DNA from: Reticulitermes lucifugus
Lineage: Eukaryota; Arthropoda; Insecta; Blattodea; Rhinotermitidae
Length of the DNA stretch: 64,000 nucleotides
NCBI GenBank assembly: GCA_026260175.1
Contig: JAKCWW010000103.1
Coordinates: forward strand, 62,001 to 126,000
Direction: 5' to 3'
The notes under the pieces were generated by a model. That model made no database searches. It saw only the letters and a list, made by a program, of their open reading frames with translations, and was not told the origin of the DNA. Position numbers and translations under genes: made by a program. Of the stretch, positions 12,276 through 22,903 are shown in pieces; position 1 is the stretch's first letter, and every line of letters starts with the position of its first letter.

Positions 12276-12560
12276 CGAGAAATAGATACAGGGTTTTAAT
12301 GGGGAAACCTGACGGTAAGAGACCGCTTGGAAGACCTAGGCGTAGATATGAGTATAATATTAAAATTAATGTTAAAGAAATAGGACGGGTTGGCGCGGAC
12401 TGGATTAATCTGGCTGAGGACAGGAACAACTGGTGTGTTCTTGGGAGCACGGTCAGTAATCTTCGGGTTCCATGCGATGCGGGTAATTCGTGACTGGCTG
12501 AGAACTGTTAGTTGCTCAATAATTCTGTTCCATGGAGTTAGTTACATGCGAGTTTCTTCA
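12276..12560 (+). mobile_element. LINE 3' fragment (C-terminal tail)
   Basis: Encodes ARNRYRVLMGKPDGKRPLGR, then PRRRYEYNIKINVKEIGRVG, ADWINLAEDRNNW and STVSNLRVP, co-linear with the tail at 1-494 and still open to about 12490. The 3'UTR follows (GTTCCATGGAGTTAGTTAC). Strongly 5' truncated. Confidence 0.8.
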
Positions 12561-12734
12561 ATGTATTTTTCTCTTCTATGGGAGCTAGGTACGACATTCA
12601 GCTTTTTCTGAGTTAATAATTAGTAGCCTGCTTTCTGAATTTGTTCTTCAATTAGTTCAATCGTGAGCATTATCTGGTCGTATGGAGTAACATTAATTTT
12701 CTTTTTGGTGTTGTTAGCAGATAGTTTATTACGT

Positions 12735-13265
12735 GACTTTTTAGGCGCGTTCGCAAAATTGCGAAGAGCGACTATTAGCTTCGTTATGTCTGTCCGTCCG
12801 TCCGTCCGCGTGGAACAACTGGGCTACCACTGGAAGGATTTTCATGAAATTTGATATTTGAGTATTTTTCGAAAATCTGTCGAGAAAATTTAAGTTTTAT
12901 TAAAATATGACAAGAATAACGGCCACTTTGCATGAAAGACCTATGTACAGTTATGATAATATCTCGCTGAATTCTTCTTAGAGTGAGAAATGTTTCCGAC
13001 AAAGTCGTAGAGAAAATCAAAGCACACATTTTATATTAAATAAATGTTTTCCGAAAATCGTGCCGTTTATGAGATAACGTGGAAAAATATGGTAGAGCCA
13101 GACAGGCCACATATGACAGTATAATACGGCGCATGCGCTTCGCATACTGGATAACTAAGGCTACAGACACACACTCAGAATATGTAATACCTATTGCTTT
13201 TCCACGACAAAAATGGTTACGCGAAGGCGCCTCAATGTTATGTTATAGTACATTGCCTATAGTGT
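12735..13265. repeat. uncharacterised element-like block
   Basis: Starts at GGCGCGTTCGCAAAATTGCG, with a TCCG tandem (CTGTCCGTCCGTCCGTCCG) near 12790, followed by CpG-containing sequence unlike its surroundings up to a short ORF (13079-13267) with no known domain. The composition and the abrupt left edge suggest an interspersed element of unknown class. Confidence 0.25.
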
Positions 13266-14454
13266 AAAAATGTTTTAATGCTAACTGCATCAATTTATAT
13301 AAAGAGTTGTAACAGTCAACTTTAAACTGCCCGGCTCACGGTTACTGAATTGCTCTCAACTCCTCGGTTTACATGAGACTTATCTCACACAATGTTTACC
13401 AGAGAATGTCAAGCCGATTGCATAGCTACAAGCTGTGCTTAAATAATAATCACACAGCTTGCATTTTATTGAGGTTTATTAATATTCTTACAACTAATTA
13501 TAGCATAGTCACTGATTAATTACAGTTACGAGAATTTTGATCGACGTACATGAATCCTGATGATGGTCTTAATGCAAAACGAAGAGTTAATCTGGCGAAC
13601 AAGAATGAATCGTGCGTTGCTGTGTCTATATCTGTAATGATATTAATGCGAAGCCCAAAACCTTCACGGTCCTGCGAATATTCTAGAAACAGAGAACCAC
13701 TTACCTGCCTACAACCAGCCGTTGTTCCAAGTGAAGAGATTTTAAGTATTTAATGGAAATTAGGTTTGTTAGACCCCTACCCATCCTGATGACATGCGTG
13801 TCTTAAAATGCGGGCAGCAGTTACAGAATTGAACTGCGAACTCTCTCTGCACTTTATAGGTTTTAAATAGTACAAATTTGATTTAGTTTCATTGTTATTA
13901 TATAAAAGGGATGATAGATCCCCATTTATCCTCTTATCTCTGGAAGTTGCGTCCGAGGTTTGAACTGCGATCTTGGCCGGATAGAGAATCTTCTCATTAT
14001 TGTCCACGTCGCAGTAGATATTGCAGTGAAGAAGTGTGTCGACAACTGAATGGAACACATGAAATCACTGAAACAAAACCACTCTTCTGTTACGTGAGAA
14101 ACGGAAAAAGAGCACTAAAATTCAAGGGCCAATTAAGGAGAACTAAACAGCAACAGCAGGGTCCTAGAAGTTTCAGTACGACCGCTAAATTCAATTTTCT
14201 TGACCAAGACCAAAGTTTACTGTTCTGCCGGCTCTAGACATCATAAGCCTCTTACAGAGAAGGGATGTTGTTGACGTAAGGACATTTGCAGTGTCTGAAG
14301 TATATATCTACAAAGTCCTTTAGTCTGTGCCTCCTGTGGGCCCTAATTTATGTCTCTTTATTCTGTTACACACTGAGATGTTTTTTATTAGTACTGTAAA
14401 GGCAAACGCAGTCAGTATTCTCTTTTCTTACTTCCTTGTCTTGGAGGAACATTT
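13266..14454. other. non-coding DNA with a weak hammerhead-like relic
   Basis: At 13558 CTGATGATGGTC followed by GCAAAACG resembles the motif family but lacks a matching stem. Around 13950 CGAGGTTTGAACTGCGATCT looks like an antisense tRNA-like SINE fragment. The 108-residue ORF over it has no recognisable domain. Confidence 0.25.
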
Positions 14455-14675
14455 CTCAACGCGATTCCCGGCAGGGGCAAGAGATTTTCTCCTGTCCACA
14501 GCGTTCATACTGGTTCTGGGGCCCACCAGCCTCTTATCGAATTGGCACCGGGGGCGCTTTCTTCTGGCGTAATGCCGCTGGGGCATAAAGCTAATCATCT
14601 TAGCCAGGCTCTGGGATCAAGAAGGTGTGGAGCTATACCTCCACTCTCGCATATGTCTTTATGACATGGTGCTTA
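14455..14675 (+). mobile_element. SINE family A copy, head partly lost
   Basis: Opens in the B-box region (GCGATTCCCGGCAGGGGC), then TTCTGGGGCCCACCAGCC, CTGGGGCATAAAGCTAATC, GGAGCTATACCTCCAC and GTCTTTATGACATGGTGC. The order matches the complete copy at 47400. Confidence 0.75.
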
Positions 14676-15834
14676 ATTTATCACAGGGCTTAACTTTTGC
14701 AATCCTAAACAATCTAAGAGAGTTGCTTCCAGTATCTTACTTGACGAATGTTTCTGTTCTACGGAGAACAGCTTGTTGATATCAAAGTTAAATGACTGAC
14801 TGAGTGACCCTGTCACATTTCTGCTGTTATGTTGTCCTGACCTTTGCACAGTTGCTGACACAAATTAGACGTACGAGTGTTCGTTTTGTTACTTGCATTA
14901 CTTCCTGGAGACCACACTGCGGACCGCTGCGGGCTTCTGTGCTGGTATCTCGTTGTCTTGCACTTAACACACCCCTGTGCATTTAACATGTGCATTTAAC
15001 ACACCATCTGCGCCACTTCCGTGCCTTTATGCTTCAGAAACTTCGTGAACGCAAATCCTCATATTCTTCCGGTCCTACACCTATTCTTTTATTTTTGCAC
15101 CCTTTTCATTTTAACGCTTTCTCCTAAGGACCAGGGAGATCAATCCACCTTGTACAAGAATGAAAGAAAGAAGAAAAAAGCGAGAAGTAGAAACGGGACG
15201 GGGAATAAGAGATAAAAACTCAAACTTTTGGTAGTATGTGCATCCCGCAAACAGTTGGCGCGTGTGTGATGAAGGAAATTCGAATTTGCAAAATGCCAGT
15301 TATACCGTCGTACAACTTTGTCGTCCCTTTCAAAGGTTATAGGCACTAGTTCTGTATTTTTTTTTGATTGGCAACGCACATAAAGTGGCAGTTAAACGTA
15401 CGTTTTGGTATTTTACTGTAGAGAATACACACGTTCATACGTTGTTCTATGTTGAATGAATTTGCTGTTTGGCTCCTGGGATTGGAGAAACTGGCTATAC
15501 ATTTGTGTTTTGTTGTGTATTCCCGAACGAAATTCGTCCAAAGAGACTTTTGTCGCATTTACTTTGTACGCTCACGCATGCGACTTCTTAGGAGTTTAAT
15601 GCTTAAGTAATTCTTTGCATTGGGGCGATCCAGGCCAGAAACCCAAAATTTGGAAGACTATGGCTATGAGTAAGATAACTGTCAGTGATGAAGCACGCAC
15701 GTAAATATGCTTACCGTGGCAACGTTATTACCAGCAGTCACAACATCAGCTCAGGCTGACACACCTTTGCCCTTTTAGCAGTGCGGCCATTAGGATCGGC
15801 TTGAAATAAAGCAACAAAGGAATAGTGTTAATTG
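14676..15834. other. non-coding DNA, nothing recognised
   Basis: Short ORFs on both strands have no domain or coding bias. An A/G-rich patch at about 15160-15215 gives a lysine-rich ORF by composition alone. Confidence 0.35.
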
Positions 15835-16075
15835 TATGGCAATTATGAGAAATGTCTACAAAATCGTGCTCAGAAAATCTGAGGGAAAGAGACCACGTGA
15901 CAGGCCTAGGCATAGAGGGGAAGATGTTATGAAAGTTGATGTAAAAATGAAGTAGGATACTGACTGAACAATGTAGAAAGAACGGATTCCATTGATGAGA
16001 TTTTGTGAACGCGGCAGTAAACCAGTTCCTTTAAAAGCCCCAAAATTTCCCAGTCTCTGTTTTGTTCATTTATCA
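15835..16075 (+). mobile_element. decayed LINE 3' fragment
   Basis: Encodes VYKIVLRKSEGKRPRDRPRH then EDVMKVDVKMK before a stop, matching the same tail as at 1-494. The 3'UTR-like remnant (GGCAGTAAACCAGTTCC ... CCAAAATTTCCC) follows. More diverged than the copy at 12276. Confidence 0.65.
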
Positions 16076-16223
16076 CCGAAAACAGGGATAAGACGGGAAT
16101 ATTGTGAATTTTATATAGATTTGGTAATATAATGAGATAGAGTTATACTCTGTAATAGATCGGATGACTTAAGGCAGTAGTTTTTAATGCAAAATTTAAG
16201 TAATTTATACCTTGTATTTAACA

Positions 16224-16271
16224 TGTTCTCCCTGATGTTGGCCCACCGTGGCCAAAACATGTAGGGGGATA
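16224..16271 (+). other. hammerhead-like motif with 6-bp stem I
   Basis: TTCTCC (16226-16231) can pair with GGGGGA (16264-16269) as stem I, allowing GU pairs. Between them lie CTGATGT, stem II GGCC/GGCC (16240-16243 and 16250-16253), AAAAC and the palindrome ACATGT ending in GTA. The stems are intact, but core positions differ from the hammerhead consensus (CTGATGT, AAAA), so activity is doubtful. Confidence 0.45.
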
Positions 16272-16589
16272 TTAAACTTACGTTTGTTCTCCTACTACAC
16301 TGCGTACTATGTTGCTCCTTATTGTAGAACTACGTATACAAGTGCAGGGTTAGTGATGCAACGACTTAAGACCACTACTGCTATATATGCATGAAAAGTG
16401 CACATTTCTTCTACATATCGTCCATAAAACTTCGTTAGGGACTTGAATTGTCTTTCGGTTTTGTCTCATTTTTTTCTTTGGGATCTGTAAATAACTGATC
16501 CTCAGTTTTTAAGGATTAAGCTTTCTGGTGTCAGTATTCGGAATTAATTCTGAAATTATCAGTCCTGATTTGTCGGAGATCGGTCTATA

Positions 16590-16695
16590 GCAAAGACAGC
16601 ACACAGAGAGACACAGACACAGGCACAGGCACACACAGATATACACAGAGAGACACAGACAAAACCAGATACACACAGACTCACACACATACACA
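16590..16695. repeat. AC/AG-rich microsatellite
   Basis: An imperfect run of CACAGAGAGACACAGACACA-like units. It creates a cysteine-rich 102-residue minus-strand ORF that is an artefact of the repeat. Confidence 0.8.
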
Positions 16696-16778
16696 TGCCT
16701 CGAACTGAATTGAGATCTGCTATCCTTATATTCGAGCCAGTGGCCTAAATAAGGCCTCCGCAGACCAAGCGATTCGGG

Positions 16779-16987
16779 GGGGGGGGGCTTGTAAGTCAGG
16801 GAGGCCCCCAAACCCACAAAATACTAATATATATTGTGGGGGTTTTCGGACTGGAGTCCATTCTTCTGACAGAAGGCAGTATTCTGGATGCCTGTTATGA
16901 GGTCTGGGAGTAACATCGCCAATAATTATAGCGTCCCCTGCCCGATTACCCAGTCGCGGGGGCCCCCGACCTGTTACCTACGCCACT
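16779..16987. mobile_element. non-autonomous hAT-type element with 8-bp duplication
   Basis: The octamer GATTCGGG occurs at 16771-16778 and 16988-16995. On the minus strand the right end reads AGTGGCGTAGGTAACAGG then GGGGGCCCCC, the AGTGGCGTA start typical of hAT ends. The left end has the similar CTTGTAAGTCAGGGAGGC then CCCC. Length 209 bp, no transposase. A G-run at the left boundary makes the exact edge uncertain. Confidence 0.6.
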
Positions 16988-16995
16988 GATTCGGG

Positions 16996-18470
16996 CGGTC
17001 CAAAACCGTACTCGTCCCAGACCGCACGGCAAGTAATCGGCAGCTATAATTAATGTTATAGATGAGGTTACGATTCTCAGCCTATTACAGACGTCTTAAT
17101 TCGTCTCCAAGGGAAAGGCGAAGACTATCACTGTACGAAAATATCAGAATGAATACAGCAGATGTCACATCCCGTCTACTCATTCATTTGCCTTTCCACC
17201 CAAATGTTTTTTCCATTCGTCTCTGTGTGTGCCGCCTACCTGTACGTCCATTCATCAATCCGTCCATCCATTAATTTGCCCGTCAGAAATCTCATCTATT
17301 TTGTTTGGTCAGCTATCCCTTGACACTCGTATACCCGTCAGTCTGTCTAATGTACCACTCTTTCACTGTATATCAGATCACCATTAGTAGTGCAGTGTTG
17401 CTGGTTTACCTCTATGGCCATCGGAGATCTAGGACACCGACGTCATAGAAACAGGAGACATGTCCAGAAAGAGTGCATCAAAAACGAACAGAATTGCGAG
17501 TTCTGTGTCAATCGGTGTTCTGTACCCTGTAATAAAACTTTATAAAGTTTTGTATTTGATATTCTTGTAAAGAGATAAATGTCTGCTTGAATGATAGTTA
17601 AAACTATTGGCGGAGGAGCATATTAGTGTACCTGGACCTCCATTTTCACCCCATTACCCTCCTCCGACATCTGCAAAGGAATACCACGAGATTCCTCACT
17701 TTCTTCCTTACAAAATGCCTTAGAATGGAGTGGGGCGACGCTAAGAACGTGTCAGAAAATAAAGGAAGGCGGGGAGCAAAAGTGGGCAGTTACATGCCAT
17801 ATCAGTGTTCAGGAAAAGTTCATATTAGCAGCTGGTAGTGTCGGCTGCATAATTATATGTTCATGGAAGTTCGAAGTTGGACAAGTGGGGAATAGGAAAA
17901 CCAGGAAGAAAAACAATTATAGATGGCCAAGTTGGAAATGCAGGACGAGAAACAATTGTATGACAGCATTAAACCTTTCTCTTAACACTACTTATTTTTC
18001 CTTTGAGATGACATCAGAATTGCACTTAGCAAAAGGAAGCACTTTTGAATAATTATGAGAATGTTGGTGTTCTATGTCTCGAGGACTATTCGACCTTGAG
18101 GACGCCAACAACACGACAGTTACTTTTATCACATGCACGGGTACACAATATTAGGAAATAAAAAATAAAGAATAAGCTTTCTTGTTAATTGTGCTCTTTG
18201 ACTTGGAATCGTCCGAAGAGGTAATTAAGCTTCGGGTCCCAAAACCTGTGGGGAATCAACTGACCAGTTGAACGGCTATCAGATTCTGAAGGACTTTGCT
18301 GCATGCAGTTAATCAGTTTCGGAGATGAAACATACTTACAGACACACCGTCCCTAATCTCTGTGTATTGCGTAGGGAAATTACAAAAATTAAACACGCTA
18401 TCTTCAACACGTGAATTTCTCCTGCTTACACTAGATCGATATTTTGTGCCGTCTTCACACAAAGTGTATA
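16996..18470. other. non-coding DNA, nothing recognised
   Basis: Several short ORFs lack any domain. A TCCATTCATC-rich patch near 17245 is simple sequence. Confidence 0.35.
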
Positions 18471-18985
18471 TACAGAGTCCGGCAAGAAAGTAATTAGACA
18501 AACGCGATAAAAAGAACGATGCATAGGGTAATAGGTTTATTAATCATTTCCCTCAGCCGATCCCAGTGGCCGTGCGGTCTAAGGCGTGGGTCTTCGGCCG
18601 CTCGCTTACTAGGANNNNNNNNNNNNNNNNNNNNNNNNNNNNNNNNNNNNNNNNNNNNNNNNNNATGAAACCTCGACGAAACGAGGAGGCCCAGGCCCAT
18701 ATAAGGCTGTCGAGCCATAAAAAAATAATTTCCCTCATCATAACACCTGGGTGATCGAATACACTTAATACAGCATTCACATAAACTTTGGGAACACCTA
18801 GAAAACTCGTTTTCAGCGATACACGTACTATTTAATAGTACCGTCACGTTACAATGAATATTAATGATTGTGTCAAATCGGCAACCTTTCACTTTAAACT
18901 TCAAGTTGGGGAATAGAAAAAAGTCTGATGGAACCAGGTCAGGGGAATATGGAGTGTGTGTGTTTGTGTGTGTGTGTGGGGGGGG
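18471..18985 (-). mobile_element. mariner transposase remnant, 3' end
   Basis: On the minus strand about 75 codons read YSPDLVPSDFFLFPNLKFK, then GCRFDTI and ENEFSRCSQSL, the C-terminal part of a mariner transposase. The Asp of YSPD is the third catalytic position of the DDD triad. The element ends at about 18471 in an apparent terminal repeat (ACAGAGTCCGGCAAGAAAG on the plus strand). The N-terminal two thirds, with the DNA-binding domain and first two Asp residues, are absent. A TG microsatellite (about 18955-18985) bounds the truncated side, and a SINE interrupts the interior. Confidence 0.85.
18556..18723 (+). mobile_element. tRNA-derived SINE (family B) nested in mariner; contains 50-N gap
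   Basis: Flanked by a 14-bp target duplication, AATCATTTCCCTCA (18542-18555) and AATAATTTCCCTCA (18724-18737), with one mismatch. The head AGTGGCCGTGCGGTCTAAGG resembles a tRNA with a long variable arm (Leu-like). The end is AAGGCTGTCGAGCC plus an A-rich tail. The central part is replaced by 50 Ns (18615-18664). Confidence 0.75.
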
Positions 18986-19551
18986 GTTGCATTTTTTATG
19001 TACCGGTATGGCTGACTTATACTTTACATGGATTCGAAATTGACCTAGGTTCCCAAACAACGACGTATTGTACAAGAATTAATAGATAGTAAAAATAGCA
19101 TACATTTCATTACTACTTTTATTATTAATACTAATCTTTGTCAACATATGAAAGGTCCAAAGGGGTTGGGTCTTAAAATTTTGTTTTCAAATTTATTCGG
19201 AACTCAGTAAGTCGTCATGATGGAGAAAATTTGTATCGGGGCATACGTATATTTGAAGAGGGTTAACAACGTACAGATATCGTGTCAAAAGATGCAAATA
19301 GTAACCTCCTTGCAAATTTCCCAAATAAATTCTTGAGATGATGACAATTTTACCTCAGCTATTAAATATGCCTAGGATTAACGAAGTTAGGTGGATGACA
19401 TGCTTGTAGCCATTAGTACAAAGTTTTATGTTTTCGAGCTTAAAATTACAACTGAAACTTTGAAAAATGTATAAATTGCAAGAGATCGAAGACCGGAAAT
19501 ATTGGTCCGAGTAGATGCTGAGATATTAAGTTGCAGTCCTCTTCTTTCCTT
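18986..19551. other. non-coding DNA, nothing recognised
   Basis: AT-rich sequence. No ORF or repeat was recognised. Confidence 0.3.
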
Positions 19552-20640
19552 TGACAGAAGGAAGAATTCATACAGCAGTGGAAAGAGTGTAAGTTGTTAT
19601 TACCACCCACACGTTTATAAAAAAGGGAGGTAAAAGGAACTACAGAAATTATCGAGGAACATAATTCTTGTAAGTTTCTGACAAAATTTTAACAACATCC
19701 TTACCTCAAGGTTAAATTCATTCATACATAACGTTGCTGAATATTATCAGAGTGGATTTCGGAATAATGCATGTAGATTAGCCACTGATCGAAGTTTCTG
19801 CATGCGTCAGACACTGGAGAAGAAACGGCGTTATAATGGGTCAGTGCACAACCTCTTCATAGACTTTCACAAAACCAGTGATTCGGGGGAAAAGTAATAC
19901 ACAGCTTTAACGATGAATGTAGAATAGGCCTAACCTTGAAAATAGTCAGGTCAATTAAAATGTGTTAAAACGATGTAGTAGAGAAATTTGTACAGGTAAA
20001 ATTTGTCTGATGTATTTCGTATCCAGAATTTACTGATACAAGAAGATACTTTGTCAATGTCACTGTTCAACCTTGCGTGAATACGCCATTACCAAGTCGA
20101 GAGAGGTAAGAAGGGAATGAAGTGGAACACGTAATCTTATGGCTTATGCCGCTGATGTCAATTTATTGGTTGAAGATATAAAAATTTTAGAAGCACAGAA
20201 GCTGTGTTAGACTGCAGTAAGACCGATGTAGCAGTGAACGTAAATTAAACTTAGGCCTAAGTTGAGGCATCGTCAGCAGACTGCAGGATTAAATTGTGAT
20301 ATGTAGACAGCTAGTGCATTCGTTGATAATTCTTCATATTTCAAAGATTATGCAACTAAATAACAAGCGAACGTTACGGGCATAAAGTAGATAGGAAATT
20401 AAGTATGGGGAGTACTTGATATCCTTCAGTTCGTGATATTTCAGCTTTCCATCTCCTATGCAGAAACTGAAAAAAGAAAAAAAAAACGCAATTTTATCTC
20501 CTGTTTATATGGGTGGGAAACTTGATATCTGACTCTAAGACATGAATGTTGAGGTAAAAACGCTGGAACAAAAAGTGACAGAGGATATCTGAGGACACAA
20601 ATTGCTAAGGAGAGTACGTTGAGTTGAAAGATAAAAAAAA
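19552..20640 (+). mobile_element. decayed LINE reverse-transcriptase core
   Basis: Across shifting frames the plus strand spells successive RT blocks: EEFIQQWKE, KKGGKRNYRNYRGT, SDKILTT, MRQTLEKKRRYNGSVHNLFI, DFHKTSD, then at about 20135 LMAYAADVNLL. The last corresponds to the YADD catalytic motif but shows Ala for the first Asp. The end near 20500 (CTGTTTATATGGGTGGGAAAC) matches the VLYGCE block of the copy at 1-494. Many frameshifts and stops make it an old, inactive copy, and the longest RT segment of this family in the window. Confidence 0.75.
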
Positions 20641-21884
20641 TTATTTTTTCGAAACTTCATATGTAACATTCCTCGAGCCTGCGTGATATGGATTTAGTAG
20701 ATTTTTCTGCTCTTGCTTGTATACGAATATTTGAATTATGAAGAGAAATTAATTTTCTCTGAAATAGGCTACATAGCATGATATTTTACAACTATATCTG
20801 ATATCAGGGGTTCACCATCGCTGCTGTAGAATTGAAGAATTTAATGCTATCACCGGAATCTTGCTTATGGAATAATGAATTTCATACGCAGAATTCCTAC
20901 AAAGGGTTTTCTGTCCTCTGTAAATGCATACAATCGAACGAGCAATGTCGGGTTTAGATTTTGATTTTTCGGGACAACGGACAGAATTCCATAGACCTAC
21001 ATGTACTTTGAAGTTAATTATTGAAGCAATCCTACGCTTTCTGTTGCATCAACTGGTTTGTGACAGACATACAGAGGATTACTGCTTTGTATAGCGAGTC
21101 CATGTTTCTCTTATTCTGTGTTAAATGTTACAAACCTGACATACGTCAAAAGACAACATATTTTGGAAAACGTAAGTTTGTGAAATGCCGTTGTTCTGTA
21201 TTTTAGGTGACAAGTGTGGCCTGCTATATTGATTGGAAATTTTGTATTTTTCTTTACACCCTGCTTGTGTATGTTGCAATGGTTAATTAAACTAAGCCAC
21301 TGCCATTTCTTATTTCTTCAAACTTCCTAACTTACAAGTTTTAATTCCACGCAGTCCGTAAAATAACTGAGGAGACGAACTAGGGATCGTACACGAGATT
21401 GGCGGTTCTCGCAGCTCTGTCACGGCGCTGTTTACCAGTTGACATGACGTAATATCCCAGCAGGCTTGAATCTTTAGCGATTGCATATTTTAGGTATTGA
21501 GTGTTGTATGGGCTTAGGTATGGAGAGACGTAACTCCGGTTCTCCTGTTATAGTCCGTTACACTGTAGCGCTGAACAATATTGATACGCATTCAGCTTAA
21601 TGAAAAATTTATTTATTTTTAAAACCCGATTATTCATCACAATCACAAAAGAGATTCTGGATATTGGACAATATCTTTACCTCCCTAACTAGGATTAACG
21701 GTTTGTGTTTTAACGGACACATACTGTGTTTTTTGTAAGGCAGGAACTGAAGTTTTGTATATTCTACGATTTAGATGCACTTCTATCTTCAGAGGGTTAA
21801 CACTTTGCAGACTGAAGTATGGGAAGCTATGTGTTAATGTGAAAGAAAATTGATGCTGAATTGAGTTTAAAATAGTAAAATTAT
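20641..21884. other. non-coding DNA, nothing recognised
   Basis: AT-rich. A 61-residue ORF at 21021 has no domain. Confidence 0.35.
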
Positions 21885-22095
21885 CCTTATGCTTAATTAA
21901 TCATCACGCCATGTAGGTGTAGCTTCACAACGAACTTTGGCACTAGATGGAAGTGAGCTGTCAGATTCACGCCCCGGCTGCTTCACCCCCGGGAAAATAG
22001 CTTCTGGTACCGAAGGCCGGTGTGGACACTTTTAAGAAAAGTTTATTGCCCCTACCGAGAATCGAAACACGACCCCTCGGGCGTCTGTAGGATAT
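21885..22095 (-). mobile_element. SINE family A copy, minus strand
   Basis: Shows CCTTATGCTTAATTAATC, CACGCCATGTAGGTGTAGC, CACGCCCCGGCTGCTTCACC, TCTGGTACCGAAGGCCGG and, toward the head, CGAGAATCGAAACACGACCC (decayed B box). Confidence 0.7.
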
Positions 22096-22702
22096 AAAAA
22101 TTGTATCGGACGAATTAATTGTTTGGTGACAAGACAGCTGAAGAAGAAATTTGAAATGTTCTTTTATTCTTTAGTTGGAACGATAGTAGCGAGGAGTAAC
22201 CGATTTACTATCTACGGAATTTTGTGGCTTGTTTATACGAGCTTCCTAGAGACAGATATCTACGATCCTCGACAGCTTCTATAGGTTGTCATCCTGTGCG
22301 ACAAGTTTGTGGCTGAGCTCTGTCTGTCTGACTACTCAACCGGTCAGCTCTCTCGGTAAGTAACTGGATCACTCAGAAACGTAACTCACCATCCAAGTAA
22401 CTAAACATGTAACTCAGCAGCTTAATTATCTCACCAGTAACTTGCTGACTGACGCAGTAAGTAACTTACAAGCCCCACGGTTTAGGCTTCCTTAAGTTGA
22501 CAGTTACTCCGACAACCAAGACCTTCCCTGTTTTTTATTGAATTCCAAACAAAAAGTCCATCGCTCGTGAGTATTGTGAGACACTCAGTCTAGATACTAT
22601 TTTAAAATACGATATATTTTTTTACTATCCATTTCAGTATAACTTTGTCTACACCTAACTTTCCCAAGTTATTCCTTTCCTTAATGCGTCTGTACCAAAG
22701 CT

Positions 22703-22903
22703 GAGATCTGCGCTCTTCTGGGATATTACGCGGCTTCGTGTGGTAATTGTTTACCGACGTTTCGGGACGACGTATCGGTCCCATCTTCACGGGTCAAAAG
22801 TCCGATTCTTGGCCCGTGAAGATGGGACCGATACGTTGTCCCGAAACGTCGGTAAACTATTACCACATGACGCCGCGTAATATTCCAGAAGAGCGCAGAT
22901 CTC
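22703..22903. repeat. 201-bp palindrome of two hammerhead-like half-elements
   Basis: Two 91-bp arms (22703-22793 and 22813-22903) differ at only about five positions, around a 19-nt spacer. Each arm, read outward, carries GTGAAGATGGGAC, the pairing partner GTCCCG, GAAACGTC, then GGTAAACTATTACC and an outer end GCGCAGATCTC. Single-copy relatives with a different arrangement lie at 26231 and 34113. The arrangement looks like two half-elements joined head to head. Confidence 0.85.

Noticed and set aside
16509-16817. Cysteine-rich 102-residue minus-strand ORF, toxin-like at first sight
   Set aside because: It is produced by an AC/AG microsatellite and the end of an hAT MITE; no signal peptide or cysteine framework.
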